From Luzula sylvatica (taxonomy: Eukaryota; Streptophyta; Magnoliopsida; Poales; Juncaceae): a stretch of 64,000 bases of DNA. Positions 11,112-20,690 of this stretch are shown here, piece by piece. Positions within the stretch are counted from its first letter, which is position 1; each line of letters begins with the position of its first letter. The stretch lies in NCBI GenBank assembly GCA_946800325.1, contig OX326958.1, positions 19,738,414 to 19,802,413 on the forward strand. Reading direction: 5' to 3'. The position numbers and the translations under genes were made by a program. Below the pieces are notes generated by a model that saw only the letters and a program-made list of their open reading frames with translations, had not been told where the DNA came from and made no database searches.

Positions 11112-11761
11112 TGAAAGAAAATATGGCTTAAGAATTAACTTGGAAGAATTTATATAAATAGGCAAATCTGCAGTCAGAATTGGGCCAGTAATTAAACGTG
11201 GACCTGTTCAGAACTTAGGGGTTTAATCTATTAACTATGGTTTAATCCTTTTCGGGCCTATTCTGATTATTAGGCTTTTAATCTGATTATGGCCTGTTAG
11301 GGTTTAACCTAATTTTGGTTTAACCTAAATTTTTCCTATATATAGATTCTGATTTCATGATTTTCTCTCTCCTCCGAAACCCTAATTCTGGCCGCCGAAT
11401 TTCTGGTCGCCGAAAATTATTCTCTCTTTTTACAAAACACAAATTGAGATCTGGAGAGTAATAGAAGAGAAAAATCTGAGCAAGTTCTTGAGAGATACAA
11501 TCGTAACACTAACTAGAACGGTGTTGGCGGTTCCGATCGGACGAATATCAAGGTGGACACGAGTAGAGGGACTGCACGAGCAATCCTTGGAGAAGGTTCA
11601 ATAGATTGGAGAAGAAGACATCACGTACTAACTTGTACGAGGTAAAATTCTGATTACTCTTCCTTTTTCGGTGTTTTTCGAGTGTGATCCAGGGTAGAAT
11701 TAGGTTATACATACGAAATTATTCCGCTGCAAACCTCTAAATTCGTGTGTATAATCCAACA
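11112..11761 (+). repeat. 3' LTR of copia element (650 bp)
   Basis: Begins TGAAAG and ends CCAACA, followed by the TTTGA duplication at 11762-11766. It differs from the 5' LTR at about seven positions by eye. Confidence 0.96.
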
Positions 11762-11766
11762 TTTGA

Positions 11767-12825
11767 GTCTTCTCACTTGTGGAATTTCTAATTTGATTAG
11801 AAATAATGAATCATCAGCATACAATAATGCATTTTTTATCTCTCTGAAAGGTTTCTCTATGATTCCTCTCTCCCCCAATTGTTCAAGTAGCCTCCCCAAT
11901 GTATCCATATAAATTATAAAGAGGTGTGGAGAGAGAGGATCACCCTGTCTCACTCCTCTTTTGAGATTTTTTGTTTTTCCTGGAATACCATTCAATAAAA
12001 CCTTTGCTTTGCCTTGAAAAGAGATATTTGTGACCCAATTGATCCAAGTGGAACCAAAGCCCCTAGCTTTGAGTGCTTGAATCATGAATGGCCATGAAAT
12101 TGTATCAAAGGGTTTGTGGATATCAGCTTTGAAAAGAAGCATAGGTTTTTTGTATGTGTGGGCAAGATGGGTTACCTCTCTGGCATAAACTAGGCATTCA
12201 TTGATTTCTTTGTTTTCAATGAATCCTAATTGATTTGGAAGTATTATTTGGCCGATGACAGACTTTAATCTGTTAGAGAGAATCTTTAAAAAGATATTTT
12301 GCATACCAGTTATTAAACTGATTGTTCTGTAATCCTTTGGTAAGAGTGGGTTATATTTTTTGGGAAGTAGGGAGATGTATGATAGAGATGAGTCACATAC
12401 CCTCATTAGGGTTGTGTTTTTGTATAATGCTAGTAATCTCATTCTTGAGATAAGGCCAGTATGCTTTAAAGAACTTACCATTCCATCCATCTGGTCTGAA
12501 GATTTGTTTGATTTCCATGATTTTATCACTCTCGCTACTTCCTCAGAAGAGATTGGCTCATCGAGGCTTTGTAAAATGGGTGCCTCCTTTTGAAAAATAC
12601 TGGACATGTCCAGTTGTGGGATTGTAGGGTTAATTTGAGGTTCTTTTCCCATTAGGTCCGTGTAAAAAGAAAAAACAGATTAGCTTTGTCTTTATGGTTT
12701 GTTACGTCTGAGCCATCATGTGGGTTGATCAATGCTGGAATCAATAGCTTGGTTTTTTGTTGGGTTGCTTGTCTGTAAAAGAAAGTGATGTTTTGATCAT
12801 CCTCCATGGCCCATTGAAATATAAG
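11767..12825 (-). mobile_element. Decayed LINE, reverse-transcriptase portion (copy A, right of copia)
   Basis: Continuation of the LINE at 2180-3661. The minus-strand frame 11705-12652 reads as plant L1 reverse transcriptase: a YRTISLI block, NRLKSVIGQIILPNQ, KADIHKPFDTISW, LKRGVRQGDPLSPH and the catalytic YADD (LLYADDSLFL). The part of that frame below 11762 is copia LTR, not LINE. The 5' half of the LINE, with endonuclease and ORF1, is missing, so the element is 5'-truncated, as is common for LINEs. It is not coding today. Confidence 0.88.
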
Positions 12826-13131
12826 ATATTAATAATATTTTAACGTTGGATCAACTATATTTAATCATTTATTTTTTAAAATTAAGGTACCTTATCAAAT
12901 GGAAAATAAAGAGTTTTATTTATGAAATATTAACAAAATAATATATAATATTATTAATCATACATCATATATTAATTGTATTTTTGAAAAAATTTAAAAT
13001 CCGTCAAATACATATGATAAATTTTCTCTTTATTTTTACATTCATGTTAGTATGGTCCAGACATACCATTTTCTCTAATTTTAATTATTAAAGCAAATAT
13101 GTAAGAAAATACAATGCAAAATAATACCTAA

Positions 13132-13160
13132 CTAGGAGAATACTCTCGCTACGCGGCAAG
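13132..13160 (-). mobile_element. Possible Helitron-like 3' terminus, minus strand
   Basis: On the minus strand the sequence reads CTTGCCGCGTAGCGAGAG, a short spacer ending TTCTC, then CTAGT. The spacing fits a Helitron 3' end, but the hairpin is weak. Copy B has the same structure at 38735-38765. No TC 5' end was identified. The plus-strand GCAAG at its edge was later used as the solo-LTR insertion target. Confidence 0.3.
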
Positions 13161-13800
13161 TGAAAGAAAATATGGCTTAAGAATTAACTTGGAAGAATTT
13201 ATATTATGTAGGCAAATCTGAAATCAGAATTGGGCCGTTAATATTATTAGGGATTTAACCTAATTTCAGATAATTAGGATTTAATCTATTTTCGGGCCCA
13301 TTCAGACCATTCAGATAATTAGGGTTTTAACCTAATTTCGGCCCAATCCGAAAGCTAGGGTTTTAACCTAATTTTGCCTATAAATATAATTCTGATTTCG
13401 AGTTTCTCTCTCCTAAGGGGCTGCCGAATTTCTGACCTAATTCTGGCCGCCGAAATTTCTTCTTTCTCCCACAGAGTTTCGAAGAGAGATCCAGAGAAAA
13501 ATAGAAGAGAGATCTGAGTAATTTCTTGAGAGATATAATCGCAACACTGACTAGAACGGTGTTGGCGGTTCTGATCAGACGAAATCGAGGTGGACACTAG
13601 TAGAGGGAGTGCAAGAGCAATCCTTGGAGAAGGTTCACGAGATCTGGAGAAGAAGGCATCACGTACAAACTTGTATGAGGTAAAATTCTGATTACTCTTC
13701 CTTTTTCGGTGTTTTTCGAGTGTGATCCAGGGTAGAATTAGGTTACGCATGCGTGAATAATTCCGCTGCATACTCTAATAATTGTATGCGCAATCCTACA
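13161..13800 (+). mobile_element. Solo LTR of a related copia family (640 bp)
   Basis: Starts TGAAAGAAAATATGG and ends AATCCTACA, flanked by the perfect 5-bp duplication GCAAG (13156-13160 and 13801-13805). Much of it aligns with the LTR at 3667 (the opening 40 bp, the GCCGCCGAA block, GGTAAAATTCTGATTACTC), with clear divergence in the first third. There is no internal region, so it arose by recombination between the two LTRs of a former full element. Copy B has the empty site near 38758 (CTACGCGGCAAGTATG). Confidence 0.95.
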
Positions 13801-13805
13801 GCAAG

Positions 13806-16800
13806 TATGTTAATTATATTTTTTATTGCTATACAAATTATACATTTGTATGACAATGTTAATAATATCATTCCAAAGTAAAATCATTTGAGCTCATTTA
13901 TTTATGATTATTCATATATCTTACAATTATTTTACATTATGATAACAAAAAATCTTATTTTTAATCAAATTATAACACTTATATTAGTGCCATTATATAA
14001 TAATATATGAGAAGCAATACAAGTTTACGAAACATAACATAAAATATTATATCATTGTTCAAAATATTTCATACAAGATCAATATAAAAATAATGGATCA
14101 TACCACATATTTAGTAACACATCACTAATTATATAATACGAATATTTTTTTATTGATTCAAAATGTAATGGAAAATATAAATAATATCAATCTTAGTAGT
14201 GGAAGTAATTTAATAAATAATATCAAAATTTAATTTGGAATAAACATAAATACAAATTATTTTATATCATATGATTTTTTTAATTTACATTTTTTAGAAT
14301 AACAATATTATTTGATAGGTGTTTATAAGTTTAATATGTTATTTATATGGATACACTATTTTTTTTTAATTCTATTAGTTTTTAATTGTTTGAATATCAA
14401 AATTTTCTTGCTTAAAAACATAAATATAATCTATTTAGTATTATGGGATTCTTATACTTATAATTTTTTTAAAAATGAATTATAATACTAATAATTCTAT
14501 TATGTAAATAAAATATTTAAAAATTCGATTATGTAAAAATACATTTTTTTTTGCATTGTATTTTCTTACATAATATCTTTACAAATTCAAATTATGTAAA
14601 ACAGTATGTACAAACTATGTTAATATGGAAGTCAGAATAAATAGTAAATTAAATGAATATATTTGATGAATTTTTAAAATTAAATTTTTAAAAACAATAC
14701 TAATATTTGTTGTATGTTTTATAATATTACATATTGAGTTATTAATATTTCATATATAAACTTTTCATCTTCCATTGCATTCACATTTGATCATGTAATC
14801 TTATGTGAAATAATAGACAATTGAATAGACTTAGTCTAATATGAACTATTTAGCAAATTGTAATAGTCCACATCATTAGTGTAGAATGATGTGGATTTCT
14901 AAGTATGTTTGAAACATGGTATAAAATAATAGTACATAAATGACTACCCAAAATATGATCTTCAAAAAATCTAATTGAAATTCATTGAGATCAAACCACA
15001 TCACTACATCTAATGATTCAAATTAATACTAACAAATGGTCATACAAAAGACATGACTTAAATGATCAAATATAATATTAATGTATATGATGAATCCACA
15101 TCACAAAATCTAATGGTCAATAATCGTGAATAACCATGATGTGGATTCATGAGGAGGCTAAAAAAAATGTGCAAAATATGGGTTGGGTGAATTACATAAT
15201 TATATTTTAAGTATTATTATGATTATTATTGTTAGAAATGAATTTCTTTTAAAATATTTTAAGTATTTTTTAAAACAACTTTAAAATTAAAATTTACAAA
15301 AATTAATAGAAATGAATTTTTTTTACCTATGAACATAAAATAATTTTTCAAACTTAGAAACTATATCGAATATTATTGTCATCTCAAAATGAAAATTTCA
15401 AAATATCATATGAAATTTCTTATTTCTTATTTATGTTTTAATATTGTTTTTATTATTTTTTTAAAATAATTTTAATTGTTTTCGGATAAATATAACTTTA
15501 ATTAGTATTGTATATATGTTGTGAGTACATAGGCCATATGGTTTGCTGTTACTATATTTGGTATTGCATGAAAAAATGTTTTAAATTGAACAATTTAACT
15601 TAGTATAAATAGTTTTTGTATATCGGATATTTGTTTTAATAATTATATTTAGAGTACTATTATCATTATTAACTATAATTTTAAGAATCATGTATAACAC
15701 TAAAATCGTTTGCTTTAATTTTTTTTTTTTTTAAATAACTTTGATATTACAATTTACAAAAATTAATAGAGATAAAAAATAATAATTTATTTATCAAAAT
15801 AAAAATAAATTTTCAAACTTAGAAACATACATAGAACACTATTGTTATCTTCAAATTGGAAATTTAAAAATAGCACATGTAATAAAATATTTTTTATTTT
15901 TATTTTAATATGAATATTATCATTTTTGATATTTTTAATTCTTTTTTGGATAATTCTTTTGATTAGTATTTTGTATTAATGGTATGATATGAGTACGTAG
16001 CTCATATAATTCTTTGTTTTTTTTTATATTTGATATTTCTAAACATAATGCTATAAATCGAGCAATTTAGCCTTGTATAAACATTTTCACATTCTGTGTT
16101 TATTGTATTGGTAATTTACTTATCATATAATTAATGTTCATATAATATCGTGTGCGGATTATTTTATATATTAAATGATCATAAATTATCCAAAAATATC
16201 ATTATAGGCAATACCGAGCAACTATTAATTTGCTGGAGTTTGTGCTAGACAGGTACACACGATGCACAAGTACGTGATTCAGAAAATCAAGAAATACAAA
16301 ACATGAAGAAACGGAGCAATGAATAATATAGAAGATTTACAGAAATTAAGGGAAGATATGAATACATGAAGAAATGGAGCAATATGGATCATAGATTATT
16401 TAGATGATTTGGAGGAATTGATCAGAGATGTTGAGATGTGAAGAATTAAAGAAATTAAGATATGAATAATATATGAAGATGTGGAGCATTGAAGATCATT
16501 CGAAGACTTGAAGATATTGAAGATTTTCTTGATCTCGAAATTGCAATAGGTAGAACCCAAATCTATTCAAACAAATTTGCAATTCATATTCTAAATTGAT
16601 TATGAGTATTTCACATAAATAACACTATCCGTCCGAACGGTTGCACGCATCCGGTTTCTCCAATTAATATATCATGTTTGTGTTTTACTATGACTAAACC
16701 ATGCAAATTTTAAATTGGTAATAAATCATGTATATATACATTAATGTCAATAAAACAAGTAAATATTAATATATTAATTTTTATTGTCAATAAAAAATTG

Positions 16801-17900
16801 TATATTAGTAACACAAATAATGTCAATAATTTATTTTAAATATATCATTAGTAATGATAGTTTATGTTGTGAAGTCGATATGTTTTTATTGTCAAAATAA
16901 TATATGTAATGTTCATTACTAATTTTACAGTTAAGAAATATTTTTTATGGGATAATATATTATTTACAATGATTATATTACTGTGTTTAACACTAATATA
17001 TTTTTTTCAGTATTAATATGTTATTTTTAGATATATCAATATACTGTCGTCATTGTTAATAATAATAAATTTATATTATTCTAAATGTATATTATGATAT
17101 TTTCAATTTTAATATAGCGTGTATTTTTATACTATCATATGGGAATTATGTGAAGCCAGAGCCACCCATTATTCGCGAGAAAAACAAAGATAAATCTCTG
17201 CTAATTAACCGGCTGTATTTTGTTGTTCCGAGAATATCTTTAGGATGCGTTTGGATGGCGATAAGTTAAGATTACCAAGAGAATATTGTTGTTTCGATTG
17301 AAAATGTGCATTCCAAAGAATGTCAATATTCTTTGATTTAATCATTTATGCAATGATCATTATATCCTTGAGATACCTGAAATCATTTATATATTTTATA
17401 TATTGATATCATCTACTATTTTGTATATCTTTTTAATGTTAAATTCAATATTACTATATAGTATTATATCTAATCATTTATACTTCATTTTATGAATTAT
17501 TATTAAATTAAATATAATTATAATCATACAAACCCAAGTATATCATTTTTCTTAATATAATCATAATTATTATAATTATTTAATAATCATACTATATTTA
17601 ATCTATAAAACACACCCTTATACAAATGAAGGGTTATGCTTTAATCTGTACAAAAAAAGAGCGAAAACTTTTTGGTGCATGGAAGAAAAACTCTTGTTTT
17701 AGTTTTGAGTTTTCAACGTACGTTCCAACAGAAACCGAGTTTTCACCTACGGGTTTCTCTCTCTCAAAAAAAAAAAAAAAAAAAAACAGAAACAAAGTTT
17801 TTATATTTAATATTTGTCATGTTTTCCTTTTTTATAACGGTTGATATCTATATATAGCAAATGTATAGAACTACAAATTGTGTTAGTTTGCCAATAAAAA
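13806..17900. repeat. AT-rich repeat tract, copy A; no gene seen
   Basis: About 4 kb of very AT-rich DNA colinear with 38765-42880. It contains a dispersed motif (TTTGCATTGTATTTTCTTAC near 14552) that recurs at 19917, 32981, 39530, 46540 and 46801, and in inverted form near 13095-13120. It also has short inverted repeats such as CCACATCATT...AATGATGTGG (14871-14897) and a GAAGAAATGGAGCAATATGG-type imperfect tandem stretch (16300-16500). No recognisable protein is encoded. An A run occupies 17767-17786. Confidence 0.75.
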
Positions 17901-18732
17901 AATAAATACAATTTCAGGAATTTCTTGTTTTCAATTTCTTTTCGACAGTTTATGATTCTCTCTTTGCATTGCTTTTTGAAGAACTTCATCTAAGGTATAT
18001 CTCATCAAAACACTCAATCTCCATTGTCTTTTCTACCATCCATTAAATTTTTGCCAACTTATACACATTTACATAATTGACCCTTTATTTGATTATTCAT
18101 ATATTCATGGTGATATGATCTTTTGTCCTTTCGCTAATGGATTTTTTTTTTTTATTTTATTGTTTAATTCCAATTTAAGATTATCACCTCTTTCGATGAT
18201 CAATTAAGATTGCTTACATCATTTTCTTGTAATTATTGTATTTAGTAATTTTCTTTGAAACTATGAAGTAATCAAAATATCATTGCTCATGTCAACTTTA
18301 AAGATATGGAGATATAGTCTAAATATATTATTGTTTATAGTAACTTTGTTTTTTCTTGATCTTGCTTGTCACTTCGATAAGCTCGTCTTAATGCAAATTG
18401 ATCTGAACTAGGAGTATGATATATTGACAATTCAATACCCTCACCAGAGTTTTTATTCAAGTACATTATTTTATATTTGATTTTTATTTTACTAATAAAT
18501 GGAAAAGGTTCATATATCCTCCATCAATTGATGCCAAAAAATTTGAACCCGCAATCTTTCGCAACATATGTTTTTTGTCTCACACTCAATTAACTAGACT
18601 ATAGACCCATTGATTTGTGTATAACATTAAATCAACAAACAACAATTAATAAAACTAAGCTAATTCATGGATAAAAACTTAAATTGTTTATTAATTTGTT
18701 ATTTTGTCAGCGAATCTCTACTACAACTTGGT

Positions 18733-19776
18733 ATGGATTGGGCAGAACTAAATGACGACCTTCTCCGCCTCATCTCGAAGAAGTTCGGGGACTTATGTAG
18801 CTTTTCTTGCTTTCGTTGTGTTTGCGAAAATTGGCGTTTAGCCATTGACCCTAGGGATCAGCCCCCACAACTTCCCTGGCTTCTCAAGAATGATTCGACC
18901 AGCGGAACTTTATCTAATTTCGTGTTCTATTCCCTTCAATCCAATAGAACTCACACTCTCCATATCCCCGAAGCAAAAAGATGTAATTTATTGGGGCGAT
19001 CAAAACGGTATCTTATCATGCTCGACTATTCTACCAGGACGACATCGTTCGTCAATCCATTGACCGGAACCCATTTTAATATCCCCGGTCTACCGGGTAC
19101 GGATTTTCGAATTTATCGACATCCTATCTTTGTAGGTCCTAATCCAACAGGAGACGGTGACATATTTATACTATATGGGTATGGAAAAGAAAAAAGAACA
19201 TCTATTTTTGTGATATCGATGCAATATGACGGTAAAGTGTTCACCAAGATGGTTGAAATGCATTTAAAAGGAATAGTTGCATATTATAAAGGAAGATTGT
19301 TCTCTTATCACGATGGAACCACCAAGGTTTTCGATGTAAAAAATGGAGATGAAGTATTAGAAATTCCAGGACCAAAACTGACCAATGTGTTATGTACCGA
19401 TGTAAAAAATGGAGATGAAGAATTTAAAAGGAATAGTTGCAATTATTTAATTGAGGTGCGCGGTGATTTGCTTGGGCTATGGCTAGCATATGATTCGTGG
19501 TCGGGAGCATATCAATGTGTTATGTACCGGTTAGAGGAGGGCACTGCAAACCCCTGTTGGGTGAAGACAACCAATGACATTGGCGACTACATGATTTTCT
19601 TGGATCCACTTAACGGTTTTTGTTTGAAAGCTAGTGATTTTGAAGGATTTACGGGTAATTGCATATATTTAATAAATGAAAAGGACGAACTTGTACGGTA
19701 TGACTTAAAAAACGGAAAGACGGAGATCCAATGTGATAATTGTCGAGCACCATGGTTCGTGCCTTGTTTGTACTAG
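18733..19776 (+). CDS. F-box protein with KIB/DUF295 beta-propeller (347 aa)
   Basis: A single-exon gene. Residues 3-38 form an F-box (AELNDDLLRLISKKFGDLCS..CFRCVCENWR), the part that binds SKP1 in SCF ubiquitin ligases. The rest is the DUF295/KIB-type domain, with CNLLGRSKRYLIMLDY, NPLTGTHFNIPGL and a C-terminal YDLKNGKTEIQCDNC...W. The substrate is unknown. I chose the ATG at 18733 (MDWAEL), which is shared by all family copies; an in-frame ATG at 18667 would add 22 residues. The close paralogue is at 45407-46393. An in-frame insertion near residues 216-236 is absent from the paralogue and is a patchwork of nearby sequence. The frame is otherwise intact; expression is unknown. Confidence 0.85.
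   Translation: MDWAELNDDLLRLISKKFGDLCSFSCFRCVCENWRLAIDPRDQPPQLPWLLKNDSTSGTLSNFVFYSLQSNRTHTLHIPEAKRCNLLGRSKRYLIMLDYSTRTTSFVNPLTGTHFNIPGLPGTDFRIYRHPIFVGPNPTGDGDIFILYGYGKEKRTSIFVISMQYDGKVFTKMVEMHLKGIVAYYKGRLFSYHDGTTKVFDVKNGDEVLEIPGPKLTNVLCTDVKNGDEEFKRNSCNYLIEVRGDLLGLWLAYDSWSGAYQCVMYRLEEGTANPCWVKTTNDIGDYMIFLDPLNGFCLKASDFEGFTGNCIYLINEKDELVRYDLKNGKTEIQCDNCRAPWFVPCLY
19383..19441 (+). repeat. Templated filler insertion inside the F-box gene
   Basis: Three adjoining pieces copy neighbouring parts of the same gene: 19383-19399 repeats 19513-19529, 19399-19420 repeats 19333-19354, and 19422-19441 repeats 19262-19281. The paralogue at 45407 has a short unrelated linker here. The reading frame is kept. 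Confidence 0.85.
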
Positions 19777-20226
19777 CATGGACTCTTAGTTCCGTTTTGA
19801 TATTATATATATACTTTTAAGTTTTTACATGTAATTAATGTTTGTTTTTTGTTGCATTTAAACTAATTTTAATATAAGCACATATGTGTGTATAATTATA
19901 TAATTATATATTATTTTTGCATTGTATTTTCTTACACATTATCTTTAATAATTAAAATTAAAGAAATATTATGTATGAACCATGTGAAGGAATTACATTT
20001 TATGATCAACGAAAAAATATACATATAAGGATAAATGAACAAGCATTCGTGAGAAAGATAAAATATACAATAATATTGTGCACAAGAAGCAAAAATGAAC
20101 TCTTTCGTTCGAACATAGTGCTTCATCCGTTCGAACGGAAGAAGTCGTGTGTGTGCAATAGGATTGTACACATGACTTACAAAAGAAGTTCCGTTCGAAC
20201 GGACTGATTATATTCGTATTTTCTTT
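19777..20226. other. F-box 3' flank with two 14-bp palindromes
   Basis: The first 150 bp match the 3' flanks at 46394 and 32890. Beyond that, the perfect palindrome TCCGTTCGAACGGA occurs at 20127-20140 and 20190-20203, with a degenerate relative (CGTTCGAAC) at 20106-20114. No coding sequence was recognised. Confidence 0.7.
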
Positions 20227-20460
20227 TGGCATTGTCGTCTTGGCCACGTGAACGATAAACACATCTCTAGACTCCATAAAGATGTATGTGAACCGGTGAG
20301 CACCAAGGCAAAAATAAGCTACATGTACTTTGTTACGTTTACCGACGATTATATCATATATGGCTATATCTACTTGATGTATCATAAAGCGGAATTTTTT
20401 TGTAAAGTCCAAATAATTTCAAAATGAAGTACCAAATTAACTCGGCAAAAAAATCAAAGC
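20227..20460 (+). pseudogene. Copia integrase fragment with internal deletion
   Basis: Translation gives WHCRLGHVNDKHISRLHKD, then VCEPVSTKAK and YFVTFTDDY..YGYIYLM.HKAE. This matches residues 436-556 of the intact copia polyprotein at 5862. The middle (zinc-finger cysteines to before DVCGP) is missing; the junction lies at a GATG present on both sides in the intact element, so the loss fits a deletion between short direct repeats. The frame is lost toward the end. It fuses directly to an F-box fragment at about 20461. Confidence 0.85.
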
Positions 20461-20690
20461 CTGTTGGGTGAAGACAGCTAATGACATTGGCGACTACATG
20501 ATTTTTTTGCATCCATTTAATGATTTTTGTTTGAAAGCTAGTGATTTTGAAGGATTGTAACTGCATATATTACATATATCAAAAGGACGACTTGTACCGT
20601 ATGACTTGAAAACACAAAGACTGATAATTGTCGAGCACCATGGTTCGTGCCTTGTTTGTACTAGCATGGACTCCTTTTCCGTTGTGATGT
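20461..20690 (+). pseudogene. F-box gene 3'-end fragment
   Basis: Homologous to the last ~70 codons and the stop of the F-box gene at 18733. It begins at the CWVKT(A)NDIGDYMIF segment, runs through FCLKASDFEG and ends AP WFVPCLY-stop, with the same TAGCATGGACTCC downstream. A premature stop after DFEGL and several deletions disable it. It lacks any F-box. It lies 685 bp downstream of the intact gene and is joined on its left to a copia fragment. Confidence 0.88.

Larger units (their letters stand above)
3667..11761 (+). mobile_element. Intact Ty1-copia LTR retrotransposon
   Basis: A complete element of about 8.1 kb. It has two near-identical ~650-bp LTRs with TG...CA ends, a perfect 5-bp target-site duplication, a tRNA-Met primer site, one uninterrupted 1315-residue Gag-Pol frame and a purine-rich tract before the 3' LTR. 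The order protease, integrase, reverse transcriptase, RNase H defines Ty1-copia. By eye the LTRs differ by about six substitutions and one indel, which points to a recent insertion. Unusually, long untranslated stretches flank the ORF (about 1.5 kb leader and 1.3 kb 3' region), and they share a repeated motif. It interrupts a LINE remnant in copy A of the segmental duplication and is absent from copy B. Confidence 0.97.
1..17900. repeat. Segmental duplication, copy A
   Basis: Apart from two later insertions (3667-11766 and 13161-13805), this stretch aligns in order and orientation with about 33720-42850. Both contain a truncated F-box copy, a Helitron-like end, a minus-strand LINE remnant and a long AT-rich tract. 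Without the insertions the length is about 9.1 kb, the same as copy B. The F-box gene that follows (to about 19930) is also paired with the one at 44580-46560, so the duplicated unit is near 11 kb. Similarity is high by eye, with scattered substitutions and small indels. It probably continues left of the window. Confidence 0.9.

Noticed and set aside
11705..11761. C-terminal tail of the LINE reverse-transcriptase ORF
   Set aside because: These codons are read from the copia 3' LTR and are not part of the LINE.
18667..18732. Upstream ATG for F-box gene 1
   Set aside because: In frame, but the extra residues are absent from the family; the conserved start MDWAEL at 18733 fits all copies.
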